Shown here one piece after another: positions 36,630 to 45,930 of a stretch of 64,000 bases of DNA. This DNA is from Roseiarcus sp963732155. Its GTDB lineage: Bacteria > Pseudomonadota > Alphaproteobacteria > Rhizobiales > Beijerinckiaceae. Within the stretch, counting starts at the first letter, position 1, and each line of letters starts with the position of its first letter. The notes under the pieces are model-generated. The model did not search any database, was not told the origin of the DNA, and saw only the letters and a program-made list of their open reading frames with translations. The position numbers and the translations under genes are program-made. The stretch is taken from positions 186,001 to 250,000 of the forward strand of contig CAVSYB010000013.1 of assembly GCA_963732155.1 (NCBI GenBank), read 5' to 3'.

Positions 36630-36812
36630 CACGTCCTCTGCGAAATTCGAAACCAAAGCCGCCAAAGGGAGGGCCGCCCGCTTTGAACGAATCGGGCGCG
36701 GCGAAAGCATAGCCGAACCGCGCGTCGAAATTTCTTTTCCCTCGCGGGAATAAACCTTCCGTCCCCGGAGTCATCTCCTCAACCGGCGCACCGTCGGGCG
36801 AGGAGAATCCAA

Positions 36813-37636
36813 ATGGCTGAAAAAGAGGATAGGGGCGTCGACCGCCGCCAGGCGCTCGAATGCATGGTCTGGGCGGGGACCGGCGTCCTGTGGACGCTCG
36901 CCGGCGGCGTGCCCAAATCCGCCTTGCTGGGGTCGGCGCAGGCCGCCGAGGCCGGGTTCAGCTTCCTGCAGATCTCCGACAGCCACGTCGGCTTCGACAA
37001 GGCGGCCAATCCCGACGCGCTCGGCACGCTGCGCGAGGCGATCGGCAAGGTCGTCGCGATGCCGGCCGGGCCCGCCTTCATGATCCATACCGGCGACATC
37101 ACGCATTTGTCGAAGCCCAGGCAATTCGACGACGCCGACCAGGTCATCGGCGCGGCGCGGCTCGATGTCCATTACGTGCCGGGCGAGCACGACGTGATCG
37201 ACGAGACGCAGGGCAGGGCCTATCTCGACCGTTACGGCGAGAACGCGAAAGGCGCGGGCTGGTATTCCTTCGACCAGGGCGGCGTTCATTTCATCGGCCT
37301 CGTCAATGTCGTCGACCTCAAGGCCGGCGGCATGGGCAATCTGGGGCCGGCGCAACTCGCCTGGCTCGCCGACGACCTGGCGGGCAAAAGCGCCTCGACG
37401 CCGATCGTCGTGTTCGCGCATATCCCGCTGTGGACCATTGCGCCGTAATGGGGCTGGGGCACCGAGGATTCCGCGCAGGCGCTCGGGCTGCTCGCCCGCT
37501 TCGGCTCGGTCACCGTGTTGAACGGCCATATCCACCAGTTGATGCAGAAAGTGGAGGGGGCCGTCACCTTCTACACCGCGCGCTCAACCGCATTCCCGCA
37601 ACCGGCGCCGGGAACGCCCGGGCGAAATCCCGCGGG
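36813..37636 (+). pseudogene. broken metallophosphoesterase gene
   Basis: The first 211 codons encode a calcineurin-like phosphoesterase with a twin-arginine signal (DRRQALECMVWAGTG) and metal motifs FLQISDSHVGF, HTGDITH and PGEHD. A TAA at 37446 interrupts the frame between ...HIPLWTIAP and WGWGTEDSAQALGLL. The same frame continues after it with VLNGHIHQLMQKVEG, including the late GHxH metal motif. A single G-to-T change from GAA would explain the stop, since relatives have P-E-W here. The 3' end then runs into the convergent DHH gene after PQPAPG, so the C-terminus is also lost. Confidence 0.82.
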
Positions 37637-38575
37637 TTACTGCGCGCGCGAGGCGAGCTTTTCGATCAGCGCCGCCATCACCTCCGCCGCGCGCGCGTTG
37701 TCGATCTGACAGGTTCCCGCCGCCGCGTGTCCGCCGCCGCCGTAGCGCAGGCATAGCGCGCCGACATCGATCGGCGAACTTCGGTCGAGGATCGACTTGC
37801 CGATCGCGAACACGGTGTTCTGCTGCCTGAGGCCCCACAGCACATGCATGGAGAGGCGGCACTGCGGAAACAGCGCGTAGATCATGAACCGGTTGCCCGC
37901 GTAGATCGTCTCCTCGTTGCGCAGATCGAGCACGACGAGGTCCCGGTGGACGCTCGTGCAGCGCAGCACCTGCTCGCGGAACGGCGCTTCATGCTGGCGG
38001 TAGAGGTCGACGCGCTCCCTGACGTCGGGCAAAGCGAGAATTTCCTCGACCGTATGATTGCGGCAGTAGTCGATCAATTTCATCATCAGGTCGTAGTTGG
38101 AGATGCGGAACTGGCGGAAACGGCCGAGCCCGGTGCGCGAATCCATCAGGAAGCTGAGCAACGCCCAGCCCTCGGGGCGGAGAATTTCCTCGATCGTGAA
38201 GCGGGCCGCGTCCGCCTTGTCGACGGCGCTCATCAGGTCCTCGCCGACCCGCGGAAACTGCGGTCGGCCGCCGAAATACCGGTAGACGACGCGGGCGGCG
38301 GACAACGCGTCGGGATCGATGATGTAGTTGGTGGGCGGCTGGCCGGCGCGCCGCTGCATCTCGCTCGAATGATGATCGAACGCCAGATGGCAGCCCGCGA
38401 CATAGGGCAGGTTGGTGGTGATGTCGCGTCCCGAAATCGCGATCCTGCCGTCCTGCATGTCCTTGGGATGAACGAAGGCGATCTCGTCGATCAGGTTCAT
38501 CTCTTTCAAAAGAACGCCGCAGACCAAACCATCGAAATCGCTGCGGGTCACCAAGCGGAATTGCGTCGCGGTCAC
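37637..38575 (-). CDS. DHH-family phosphoesterase (exopolyphosphatase-like)
   Basis: Metal-dependent phosphoesterase of 312 residues. DHH-domain motifs are VTRSDFDGLVCGVLL and AFDHHSSEMQ, and the DHHA1 end carries RYGGGGHAAAGTCQ. The family covers NrnA-type nanoRNases and exopolyphosphatase-like proteins; the full annotation cannot be narrowed by eye. Its 3' end abuts or overlaps the tail of the broken phosphoesterase gene. The coding frame is clean, in contrast to both neighbours. Confidence 0.85.
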   Translation of the reverse strand: MTATQFRLVTRSDFDGLVCGVLLKEMNLIDEIAFVHPKDMQDGRIAISGRDITTNLPYVAGCHLAFDHHSSEMQRRAGQPPTNYIIDPDALSAARVVYRYFGGRPQFPRVGEDLMSAVDKADAARFTIEEILRPEGWALLSFLMDSRTGLGRFRQFRISNYDLMMKLIDYCRNHTVEEILALPDVRERVDLYRQHEAPFREQVLRCTSVHRDLVVLDLRNEETIYAGNRFMIYALFPQCRLSMHVLWGLRQQNTVFAIGKSILDRSSPIDVGALCLRYGGGGHAAAGTCQIDNARAAEVMAALIEKLASRAQ

Positions 38576-38767
38576 AGGCTTCTCCTGGAGGCTGAAAGCG
38601 CCGGATCGTATCGGATGTTTCTGAACAGGGCGTTAGCGTCAATCGTGCAGGTCGGCAGGGATTGGCTAACCACGCCGCGGCGAATTTGACACGAGCGCGC
38701 GCGCCGCTCCGAGAATCGTCGCGCCGCGCTGTTTCGCCGCGCCAGCCCCGGAGAACCGTTGATCGCC

Positions 38768-39851
38768 ATGTCCGATTTGCATCCCGCGCTCGCCCGCGCC
38801 GAGGCGTTCTGCAAGACCTACAGTCTTCGCATGCCGATCCTGCTGGCGCCGATGGCCGGCGCCTGCCCGGCCTCATTGTCGATCGCGGTGGCCAACGCGG
38901 GCGGGTCTCGGAGCCTGCGGGACGCTGCTGATGGGGCCGGCGGCGATCAAGGCCTGGGCCTCCGAAGTGCGCGCCGGCAGCAACGGCGGCTTTCAGCTCA
39001 ACCTCTGGACTCCCGATCCGTCGCCGCCGCGCGACGCCGCGGCCGAGGACGCCGTGCGCGCCTTCCTCGCGCAATGGGGTCCCGAAGTCGCCGCGCGAGG
39101 CCGGCGATGCGACGCCGCTCGATTTTTCGGCGCAGTGCGAGGCGATGCTCGAGGCCGGCCCGACGGTCATTTCGTCGATCATGGGGCTCTATCCGCCGGC
39201 CTTCGTCGAGAAGATGAAGGCGCGAGGGATCAAATGGCTCGCCGCGGCCACGACGGTCGCCGAGGCGAAAAGCGCCGCGCGCGCCGGGGCCGACGCGATC
39301 GTCGCGCAGGGCATGGAGGCGGGCGGCCATCGCGGCGCGTTCGATGCGGCGAAGGCCGAGAGCGCATGGTCGGGCTGTTTTCGCTGCTGCCGGCGGTGGT
39401 CGACGCGGTGAATGTCCCGGTGATCGCGGCGGGAGGAATCGCCGATGCGCGCGGCGTCGCCGCGGCGCTGATCCTCGGCGCCTCGGCGGTGCAGGTCGGC
39501 ACCGGATTCCTGCGCTGCCCCGAGGCGAAACTGCCGGCCGCCTGGGCCGACGCGATCGGCGCCAGCGCCGCCCGAGGAGACGATGGTCACCCGCGCCTTT
39601 TCCGGGCGCGCCGGGCGCAGCGTCGCCACCGCTTACGCGCGCGCCGCCGACTGCGCCCGGATGCGCCGCCGCCGGCGCCCTATCCGGTGCAGCGCGCGCT
39701 GACCCAGCCGATGCGCGGCGCGGCGGTCAAGGACAACGACATCGCGCGGATGCAGGCGTGGGCCGGCCAGTCGGCGGCGCTGGCTGAGGCGCGCCCCGCC
39801 GCCGATGTCGCACGCGCGCTGTGGGACGGGGCGCAAGGGTTGCTGCGATAG
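38768..39851 (+). pseudogene. nitronate monooxygenase with several frameshifts
   Basis: Pieces of a 2-nitropropane dioxygenase-type flavoprotein occur in order but in changing frames: YSLRMPILLAPMAGACPASL (frame of 38768), MGPAAIKAWASEVRAGSNGG (38931 frame), MLEAGPTVISSIMGLYPPAF (39145 frame), LLPAVVDAVNVPVIAAGGIA (38931 frame again), a short VTRAFSGRAGRSVAT stretch in another frame, and finally ALTQPMRGAAVKDNDIARM. At least five shifts are needed. Examples are an extra G in ggcGgg near 38910, an extra C near 39088 and two extra bases near 39362. The gene cannot make a full product unless these are assembly errors. Confidence 0.8.
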
Positions 39852-39999
39852 GACGCGCGGTCGTCGCGGAGCGCGAAGAGGCGCCGAAGCGGCAAAAACG
39901 ACGAAGCATCGACCTACGCGCATTCAATGCGTGTCTATACACATGGATAGCCGAGTCCTGATTGCTCTCCTTGAAGCCGACGGATGGCGTCAAGTCGCG

Positions 40000-40608
40000 C
40001 AAAAGGCCCGTGTTGCGTGACTTCGAGGTCTGATTTGTCTGGAGCGTGCGCGACGCCGACGTCAGGGAGAGGTCTATTGCTGCCGAGCCATAACCAGCTT
40101 GGCTGCGTCGCAGCTCATGTAACTCATGCGAGGGTCGGCCTGTCGACTATGATGGCGGCACCGATCATGTCAGCCGGATGGCGCTCGCCTTTAGGACCTC
40201 GGGGCACTGCGCACCCCTTTCACGGCTCGGCTCAGCCGTCGGCGCCATCCCGGCAGCTTGGCTGGGTCCACAATTGAATATTCCGGGTCGGGCGGCTTGG
40301 GGTCGTAATGAGCAAGGAATTCGCGCCACGCAATCCACTCGTCCAGCATTCTAAGCACACTACCGGAGCGGTTTGCTCCGCGAGGGCGATAAAGTCTGGC
40401 GAAGCGTTGAGCGCTGCCATCATCGCCACCGGCCCTACGATTGTTAGGCCACAGTTGGCTGACCCCCCGGCAATCTCCGTAGCTCTGACGCCGCGCCACA
40501 ACCCACTCCTTACTGTTTTGCTAGCGGCCGAGCATACAGCCGCTGGAGGGGCAAAGAGAGAAATCGTCAAGAGTGGCTAATTTCAAACTGATGCACTACC
40601 AAAAGGCC
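40000..40608. mobile_element. 0.6-kb insertion in hicA flanked by a direct repeat
   Basis: CAAAAGGCC occurs at 40000-40008 and 40600-40608, exactly 600 bases apart, as a target duplication would. The 8 inner bases AAAAGGCC may be the true duplication. Insert ends form an imperfect inverted repeat: left CGTGTTGCGTGACTTCGAGG and the reverse complement of the right end GGTAGTGCATCAGTTTGAAA agree at about 13 of 21 positions. No intact transposase is present, so it looks like a non-autonomous or internally deleted element. Family not recognised. Confidence 0.68.
40124..40207 (-). pseudogene. fragment of a small conserved protein inside the insertion
   Basis: From a GTG at 40207 the minus strand reads PRGPKGERHPADMIGAAIIV before diverging and stopping. 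This resembles, from memory, the N-terminus of a short alphaproteobacterial protein with a PRGPKGE...RPADVIG start. Only about 21 residues match, so it is a cargo fragment at most. A second minus-strand frame upstream (RMLDEWIAWREFLAHYDPKP) is protein-like but unrecognised. Confidence 0.35.
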
Positions 40609-40736
40609 AGTCACGTTCAGTTCAAACATCCATTGAAGCCGGGCCGGGTGACCGTCGTGCACCCGAAGAAGGACATTCCTTCGGGGACATTGCGGAGTAT
40701 CGAGAAGCAGGCCGGCCTCAGACTAAGGTAGTCGCC

Positions 40737-41129
40737 ATGCGCCAGTATATCGCCCTCATCCATAAGGCTCCCGGCAGCGACTTCGGTGTGTCGTTCCCCG
40801 ATCTTCCGGGGTGCGTCACGGCGGGCTCGACGTTGGACGAAGCGCGCGATATGGCCGCCGAAGCCTTGGCCTTTCACCTCGAGGGCATGGACCAGGATGG
40901 CGACGCCATCCCGGAACCATCCGCCCTGGAAACGGTCATGGCCGACCCCGAAAACCGGGACGGAGTCGCCATCCTGGTTCCAGCGCCGGGCCGCCCGGCC
41001 AAATCCGTTCGCATCAACATTACGCTGCCCGAAGATGTGCTCAGCGACATAGACCGTTACGCCGAAGCCCAGGGGTTCACCAGATCCGGTTTCCTCGCGA
41101 AGGCCGCCAAAAGCGCGATGGCGGGGTAG
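40737..41129 (+). CDS. hicB: HicB-family antitoxin
   Basis: Antitoxin of 130 residues that would bind HicA and repress its own operon. The N-terminal HicB domain has YIALIHKAPGSDFGVSFPDL followed by PGCVTAGSTLDEA and AAEALAFHLEGM. The C-terminus is a ribbon-helix-helix DNA-binding part (KSVRINITLPEDVLSDIDRY, RSGFLAKAAKSAM). The frame is clean and begins five bases after the hicA stop. With hicA broken this is now an antitoxin without its toxin. Confidence 0.92.
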   Translation: MRQYIALIHKAPGSDFGVSFPDLPGCVTAGSTLDEARDMAAEALAFHLEGMDQDGDAIPEPSALETVMADPENRDGVAILVPAPGRPAKSVRINITLPEDVLSDIDRYAEAQGFTRSGFLAKAAKSAMAG

Positions 41130-41151
41130 GTGAGGCGGCGCCCGCGCGGGC

Positions 41152-42207
41152 CTAATTGAGACGCTGGCTCGATTGGGCGTCGAAGAGGTGGATCGCGCCG
41201 GGTTGCGGAGCCACGCGGATCGTCTGGCCCGGCCTGGCGGCGATGCGCTCGCGGAACACGCCCGACATCGGCTGGTCGCCGAGCTTGCCCTGCACCTGCG
41301 TTTCCGATCCGGTGGGCTCGATGAGTTCGACGGCGAAGGGCAGGCCGGCGCCGTCGAGGGCCAGATGCTCAGGCCGGATTCCGTAAACCGCCGCGCGCCC
41401 GGCATGCGTCGCCGCGTTGGCGTCGAGCGGCAGGGTCAAGCCGTCAGCGGTCTTGAACCCGTCCTCGCAAATCCTCCCGGCGATGAAATTCATCGCCGGC
41501 GACCCGATGAACCCCGCGACGAACAGATTGGCCGGACGATCATAGAGCTCCAGAGGCGCGCCCATCTGCTCAATTCGACCGTGGTTCATCACCACGATCT
41601 GATCGGCCATGGTCATCGCCTCGATCTGGTCGTGCGTGACATAGACCGTCGTGGTCTCCAGGCGCTGATGCAGCGATTTGATCTCGCTGCGCATCTGCAC
41701 GCGCAGCTTGGCGTCGAGATTGGACAGCGGCTCGTCGAACAGGAACACCGAAGGGTCGCGCACGATGGCCCGCCCCATGGCGACGCGCTGGCGCTGGCCG
41801 CCGGACAATTCCTTGGGGTAGCGCTGAAGCAGCTCCTGCAGGCCGAGGATGTCGGCGGCGCGCGCCACCTTGGCGTTGATCTCTTGCCTCGGCGCGGCCT
41901 TGAGCTTCAGGGAAAACGCCATGTTCTGCTCGACCGTCATGTGCGGGTAGAGCGCGTAGGATTGAAACACCATGGCGATGTCCCGCTCCTTCGGCGCGAC
42001 GCCGTTGACCACTCTCGAACCGATTCTGATCTCTCCGGCGGTGATCTCCTCGAGGCCGGCGATCATGCGCAGCAGGGTCGACTTCCCGCATCCGGAGGGG
42101 CCGACCAGGATGACGAAGGCGCCATCGGGGATATGAATTGACACGCCGTGCAGGATCGGCGTCGCGCCGAACGACTTTTTCACATTTTCGATCGACAAGG
42201 ACGCCAT
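41152..42207 (-). CDS. sugar ABC transporter, ATP-binding protein (UgpC/MalK-like)
   Basis: ATPase of a carbohydrate importer, 351 residues. Walker A GPSGCGKST near residue 37, Q-loop VFQSYALYPHMTV, signature LSGGQRQRVAMGRAI, Walker B VFLFDEPLSNLDAKLR, and a C-terminal TOBE/OB part with YGIRPEHLAL. The C-terminal portion is like MalK/UgpC. Last gene of a minus-strand set with two permeases and a binding protein. Substrate unknown. Confidence 0.92.
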   Translation of the reverse strand: MASLSIENVKKSFGATPILHGVSIHIPDGAFVILVGPSGCGKSTLLRMIAGLEEITAGEIRIGSRVVNGVAPKERDIAMVFQSYALYPHMTVEQNMAFSLKLKAAPRQEINAKVARAADILGLQELLQRYPKELSGGQRQRVAMGRAIVRDPSVFLFDEPLSNLDAKLRVQMRSEIKSLHQRLETTTVYVTHDQIEAMTMADQIVVMNHGRIEQMGAPLELYDRPANLFVAGFIGSPAMNFIAGRICEDGFKTADGLTLPLDANAATHAGRAAVYGIRPEHLALDGAGLPFAVELIEPTGSETQVQGKLGDQPMSGVFRERIAARPGQTIRVAPQPGAIHLFDAQSSQRLN

Positions 42208-42316
42208 GTCACCTTCTTCCCACGTTCACAGAACCATCGCCCTCAGACCCGCGCCAATCAATTCGACGGGCGATTTCGCGTCGTCATGAAACGCGCCGCG
42301 TCGGCCACGCGCCGAG

Positions 42317-43189
42317 TTATTCCTTCACCGCCCCGGTCAGGCTGGACACGTAGTATTCGACGAAGAACGAGTAGAGGATCACCACCGGCAGCGAGCCCAA
42401 AAGCGCCGCCGCCATCAACGAGCCCCAGTGGTAGACGTCGCCTTCGACGAGTTCGGTGATCGCGCCGACCGGCACCGTCTTGTTCTCCGACGAGGAAATG
42501 AAGGTGAGCGCGTAAATGAATTCGTTCCAGGACAGGGTGAAGGCGAAGATGCCTGCCGAGATCAGGCCCGGAACCGCCAGCGGCAGCGTGATCGACCACA
42601 GGACCTGAATCCGCGAGGCCCCGTCGATCATCGCGCATTCTTCGAGTTCATAAGGAATGGTGCGGAAATAGCCCATGAGCAGCCAGGTGCAGAACGGCAC
42701 CAGGAACGTCGGATAGGTCAGGATCAGCGCCCAGTCGCTGTCATAAAGGCCGAGTTGGAAGATGATTGCCGCCAGCGGGATGAACAGGATGCTGGGCGGC
42801 ACCAGATAGGCGAGAAAGATCGCCAGCCCGACGTATCGCGCTCCGGTGAACCGCAGCCGTTCGATCGCATAGGCCGCGCACACGCTGGCAAACAACGAGA
42901 GCACCGTCGAGGCCACCGCGACGAACATTGTATTGTAAAGCCACTGCGGATAGCTCGTCTCGAAAAACAGCTTGTGAATATGCATCAGGGTCGGATGAAC
43001 GATCCAGAACGGATTGAAGCGCGCGTAGTCGTAAAGCTCTTCGTCCGGTTTGAAGGTCGTCGTCGTCATCCAGTAGAAAGGGAACAGCAGCACGAATATG
43101 AAGACGGCGAGCGGCAGGTAGAGCGTAAAGAGGCGGCGGGGCAGGCGCTCCAGATAGTCCATGCCTTCGGGCGCCCCCTGTTTCGCCAT
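42317..43189 (-). CDS. sugar ABC transporter permease (MalG-like)
   Basis: Inner-membrane permease of 290 residues with about six helices. Landmarks: FPFYWMTTTTFKPDEELYDY at the N-terminus and the coupling EAA loop EECAMIDGASRIQVLWSITLPLAVPGL. The end FFVEYYVSSLTGAVKE is typical of the second permease of such systems. It begins three bases after the upstream permease gene stops, so the two are translated together. Confidence 0.92.
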   Translation of the reverse strand: MAKQGAPEGMDYLERLPRRLFTLYLPLAVFIFVLLFPFYWMTTTTFKPDEELYDYARFNPFWIVHPTLMHIHKLFFETSYPQWLYNTMFVAVASTVLSLFASVCAAYAIERLRFTGARYVGLAIFLAYLVPPSILFIPLAAIIFQLGLYDSDWALILTYPTFLVPFCTWLLMGYFRTIPYELEECAMIDGASRIQVLWSITLPLAVPGLISAGIFAFTLSWNEFIYALTFISSSENKTVPVGAITELVEGDVYHWGSLMAAALLGSLPVVILYSFFVEYYVSSLTGAVKE

Positions 43190-43192
43190 CGC

Positions 43193-44143
43193 TCAGCCCC
43201 GCGCTCCCGGCTGCCAGCGGCGGCGCTGCAGCCCGAAATAGCTGAACAGGATGGCGGCGAGCAGGAACGGCACCATCGCGTCGGCGATCGCCGCGCCCTC
43301 GCCGAGATGGCCGCCGGTGATCGCCCGTTCGAACGACAGCGTCGCCATCAATTGGGTGGCGTTGATCGGGCCGCCCTCGGTCAGCGTGTAGATGAGCTGA
43401 AAGTCGGTGAAGGTCATCAGCACTGAAAAGGTCATCACCACCGCGATGATCGGCGACAGCAACGGGAGAGTGACAAAGCGGAATCGCTGCATGGCGCTGG
43501 CGCCGTCGAGCGTCGCCGCCTCGTGGAGCGAGGGCGAGATCGTCTGCAGGCCGGCGAGCAGCGTGATCGTGACGAACGGTATGCCGCGCCAGACGTTCGC
43601 CGCGATCACCGACCAGCGCGCGTGCCAGGGCACGCCGAGAAAGTCGATGTAGTGGTCGATGAGTCCGAACTTGATCAGCGCCCAGGACACGATCGAGAAT
43701 TGCGGGTCGTAGATCCACCAGAAGGCGATCGCCGACAGCACCGTCGGCACGACGAACGGCAACAGAACGATGGCGCGCAGCAGCGATTTGAACGGCATCC
43801 GCCGGTTGAGCAGCAAGGCGAGATAGAGGCCGAGAAAGAACTTAAAGAAGCTCGCGACGGCCGTGTAGAACAGGGTGTTGAACACCGAGAGCCAGAACAC
43901 CGAATCGTGCGCCAGCGAGACGAAATTGGCGAGGCCGACAAAGCGCCCGGGCGCGCCGATCGGCGTATCGGTGAGACCGAGCCAGAAGCCGAGGCTGAGC
44001 GGATAGGCGAGGAACACCAGCAGGATCGCCGCCGCCGGCAGCATGAAGACGAGGCCCAGAACATTGCGATTGTCGAGAAGGCGCGCAATCGAGCGGCGCC
44101 GACCCGCCGAGGGTCGGTCGGCTGTCTCGACCTCAGCCGCCAT
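43193..44143 (-). CDS. sugar ABC transporter permease (MalF/UgpA-like)
   Basis: First permease, 316 residues. VFMLPAAAILLVFLAYPLSL leads helix 1 and the EAA loop reads HEAATLDGASAMQRFRFVTL then PLLSPI. ATG 44143 is preceded by GGAGAGG; the longer open frame to 44509 has no support and overlaps the binding-protein gene. Partner of the MalG-like permease immediately downstream. Confidence 0.92.
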   Translation of the reverse strand: MAAEVETADRPSAGRRRSIARLLDNRNVLGLVFMLPAAAILLVFLAYPLSLGFWLGLTDTPIGAPGRFVGLANFVSLAHDSVFWLSVFNTLFYTAVASFFKFFLGLYLALLLNRRMPFKSLLRAIVLLPFVVPTVLSAIAFWWIYDPQFSIVSWALIKFGLIDHYIDFLGVPWHARWSVIAANVWRGIPFVTITLLAGLQTISPSLHEAATLDGASAMQRFRFVTLPLLSPIIAVVMTFSVLMTFTDFQLIYTLTEGGPINATQLMATLSFERAITGGHLGEGAAIADAMVPFLLAAILFSYFGLQRRRWQPGARG

Positions 44144-44208
44144 GGAGCCTCTCCTCGAGCCGAAGCCGGCGCCGCCGTCAGGCGCCGATCCGCTCCTCCT
44201 CGTTCCCG

Positions 44209-45522
44209 TCAGGCCTTGTAGTAGCGCTTGGCGCGCTCGGCGGCGCGCTGCGCGGCGGCCTTCGGGGTCTGCGCGCCGCTGCTGGCCTCGGCGAACATGT
44301 CGACGCAGACGAAGTCGCCCATCACCGCGGCTGAGGCGTAGCCGAGCGATCCCGAATAGCCGACGTCGCGCGCGTATTTCAGCACATCGCGGAACGGCGT
44401 CACCTTGGGATCGGCGGTCCACACCGGATTGTCGTTCCATGCCGGCAGCGGCGGCGCCATGTAGCCGTTCGAGGCGGTCTCCCAGGCGTCCACCTGCGGC
44501 AACTCCCACATGAAGCGCAGGTATTCGCGCACCGCGTTCGGATATTTGCTGTAGCTGTACGCATAGGTGTTGAGGATGTTCTGCTGCTCGCTGTGCTCAC
44601 CCGAGACGCCGATCGGCATGTTGGCGTGGTTCATGTCCTTGGCGATGGCGTTCAGCGCCGGCTCGGGCGAATTCTTGGCGACCGTATAGATCGAGATGCC
44701 GTTGAGGGTCAGGCCGATCTGGTCGGCGAGGAACGCCTTGTTGTTGCTCGCATCGTTCCACGAGAGCACGCCGTCGATGAAGGTCGCGTAGAGCTGTTTG
44801 GCGTATTCGAGCGCGGCGATCGTCTCGGGCGAGTCGATGACGACATTGTTGTTGTCGTCGACCATCTTGCCGCCATGCGCCCACAGGCACCAGTGAACCC
44901 ATCCGTTGGCGTCGCCGGTGGCGTGGCCGAGGGCGAATCCCGGCGGCTTGCCGACCTTCTTCAGGCCCTGGCACAGCTTGAGATAGCCGGCGAGGTCCTT
45001 GGGAAACTCCTCGAAACCCGCCGCCTTCATGGAGCTGATGCGGTAATTCATGCAGCCGCCGGTGGCGCCCTGCGGCAGGGCGATCCACTTCTTGCCGAGC
45101 ATGCCGTAGGTCTTGGCGACCGGATACCAGCCGCCGTATTTGGCGCCGAGATATTCGGCCAGATCGGTCATGTCGAGCAGCTTTTCCGGGAATTTGAACG
45201 GATCGTCGTTGGTGCCCATGATGATGTCCGGGCCGGCGCCGACATTGGCCGCGACCGCCGCCTTGGGGCGGATGTCGTCCCAGTTCTCGGCGTCGACGCG
45301 CACCTTGACGCCGGTCTGTTCGCTGAATTTTTTGGTGTTGGCGACGAATTCGTCGAACTCCGCTTGAATGAACTGCTTCCAGCGCAGCACCCGAATCGAG
45401 GCGTTCGGCTCGGGGGCGGCGCCATTCCAGGTCGGGGCCGCCAATGCGGTTCGACTGAGCAGCAGGCCGGCGCCCGCCGCCGCGCCGGACGTCACCAGTT
45501 TCCGTCTCGTAATCTCGCTCAT
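44209..45522 (-). CDS. sugar ABC transporter, extracellular solute-binding protein
   Basis: Family 1 solute-binding protein of 437 residues. The N-terminus has a twin-arginine-like export signal (ITRRKLVTSGAAAGAGLLLSR). Typical stretches are VRVDAENWDDIRPKAAVAAN, GPDIIMGTNDDPFKFPEKLL, and the C-terminal WELPQVDAWETASNGYMAPPL. ATG 45522 with AGGAACGG upstream. First gene of the four-gene importer; its promoter lies in 45523-45930. The sugar cannot be told. Confidence 0.92.
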   Translation of the reverse strand: MSEITRRKLVTSGAAAGAGLLLSRTALAAPTWNGAAPEPNASIRVLRWKQFIQAEFDEFVANTKKFSEQTGVKVRVDAENWDDIRPKAAVAANVGAGPDIIMGTNDDPFKFPEKLLDMTDLAEYLGAKYGGWYPVAKTYGMLGKKWIALPQGATGGCMNYRISSMKAAGFEEFPKDLAGYLKLCQGLKKVGKPPGFALGHATGDANGWVHWCLWAHGGKMVDDNNNVVIDSPETIAALEYAKQLYATFIDGVLSWNDASNNKAFLADQIGLTLNGISIYTVAKNSPEPALNAIAKDMNHANMPIGVSGEHSEQQNILNTYAYSYSKYPNAVREYLRFMWELPQVDAWETASNGYMAPPLPAWNDNPVWTADPKVTPFRDVLKYARDVGYSGSLGYASAAVMGDFVCVDMFAEASSGAQTPKAAAQRAAERAKRYYKA

Positions 45523-45930
45523 CCGTTCCTCCCATGACGCCTTTCGGGGCATTGTCACGTTTGCGAGATTCACTTGTCAACCGCGAGTCTGGACACCGCA
45601 ATTCTGGCGCGATGACCGGATGAAGGAAAATCGATGATCCGCCCGTCCGGCTATTGCGCCAAAAAAATACCAAGAACGTCGGCGCCGGGCGAACGCGGCG
45701 ACGCCGCGGCAGGGCATGACCCTCCCTGGCGCCCAGGCGGCCTCATGAAGGTCCTTTCTTGCGATGTCTTGCGGCGGTCAATGGCGCGCAACTGAGCGCC
45801 GCCGCCAATGGTCGAAGACCCTCGAGAGACTCAAGGCTTCAGTTCACCCCTCCTTAAAATGGAGGGCGCGGTGCGTGGCGGCGAGGGGCAGGGCTGCTGT
45901 TCCGGCCAAGAGCGCCTGGAGCCTTGCACA
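45523..45930. other. intergenic region before the sugar importer
   Basis: 408 bases without a convincing gene on either strand. It holds one hairpin (45848-45866) and presumably the importer's promoter, for which I see no clear consensus. Confidence 0.5.
45848..45866. terminator. hairpin downstream of the araC-type gene
   Basis: CCCTCC and GGAGGG form a 6-pair stem around TTAAAAT, 65 bases past the regulator's stop. No T-run follows, so termination is only possible. Confidence 0.35.

Larger units (their letters stand above)
39943..40731 (+). pseudogene. hicA: hicA toxin gene split by an insertion
   Basis: HicA is a small dsRBD-fold mRNA interferase toxin of about 60 residues. The first 22 codons (39943-40008) read MDSRVLIALLEADGWRQVAQ then K-A, the HicA N-terminus. 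The rest (40609-40731) reads SHVQFKHPLKPGRVTVVHPK and on to QAGLRLR, with the catalytic His, directly before hicB. Joining the parts across CAAAAGGCC restores a clean 62-residue HicA. A GTGT-CTAT-ACAC palindrome (39931-39942) abuts the ATG and may be the HicB operator. The toxin should be dead; in the interrupted gene translation stops after 25 codons. Confidence 0.85.

Noticed and set aside
40308..40580. 90-codon plus-strand frame in the hicA insertion
   Set aside because: No recognised domain, no convincing ribosome site, and it lies inside the inserted segment with other protein-like frames on the opposite strand. Could not be supported as a gene.
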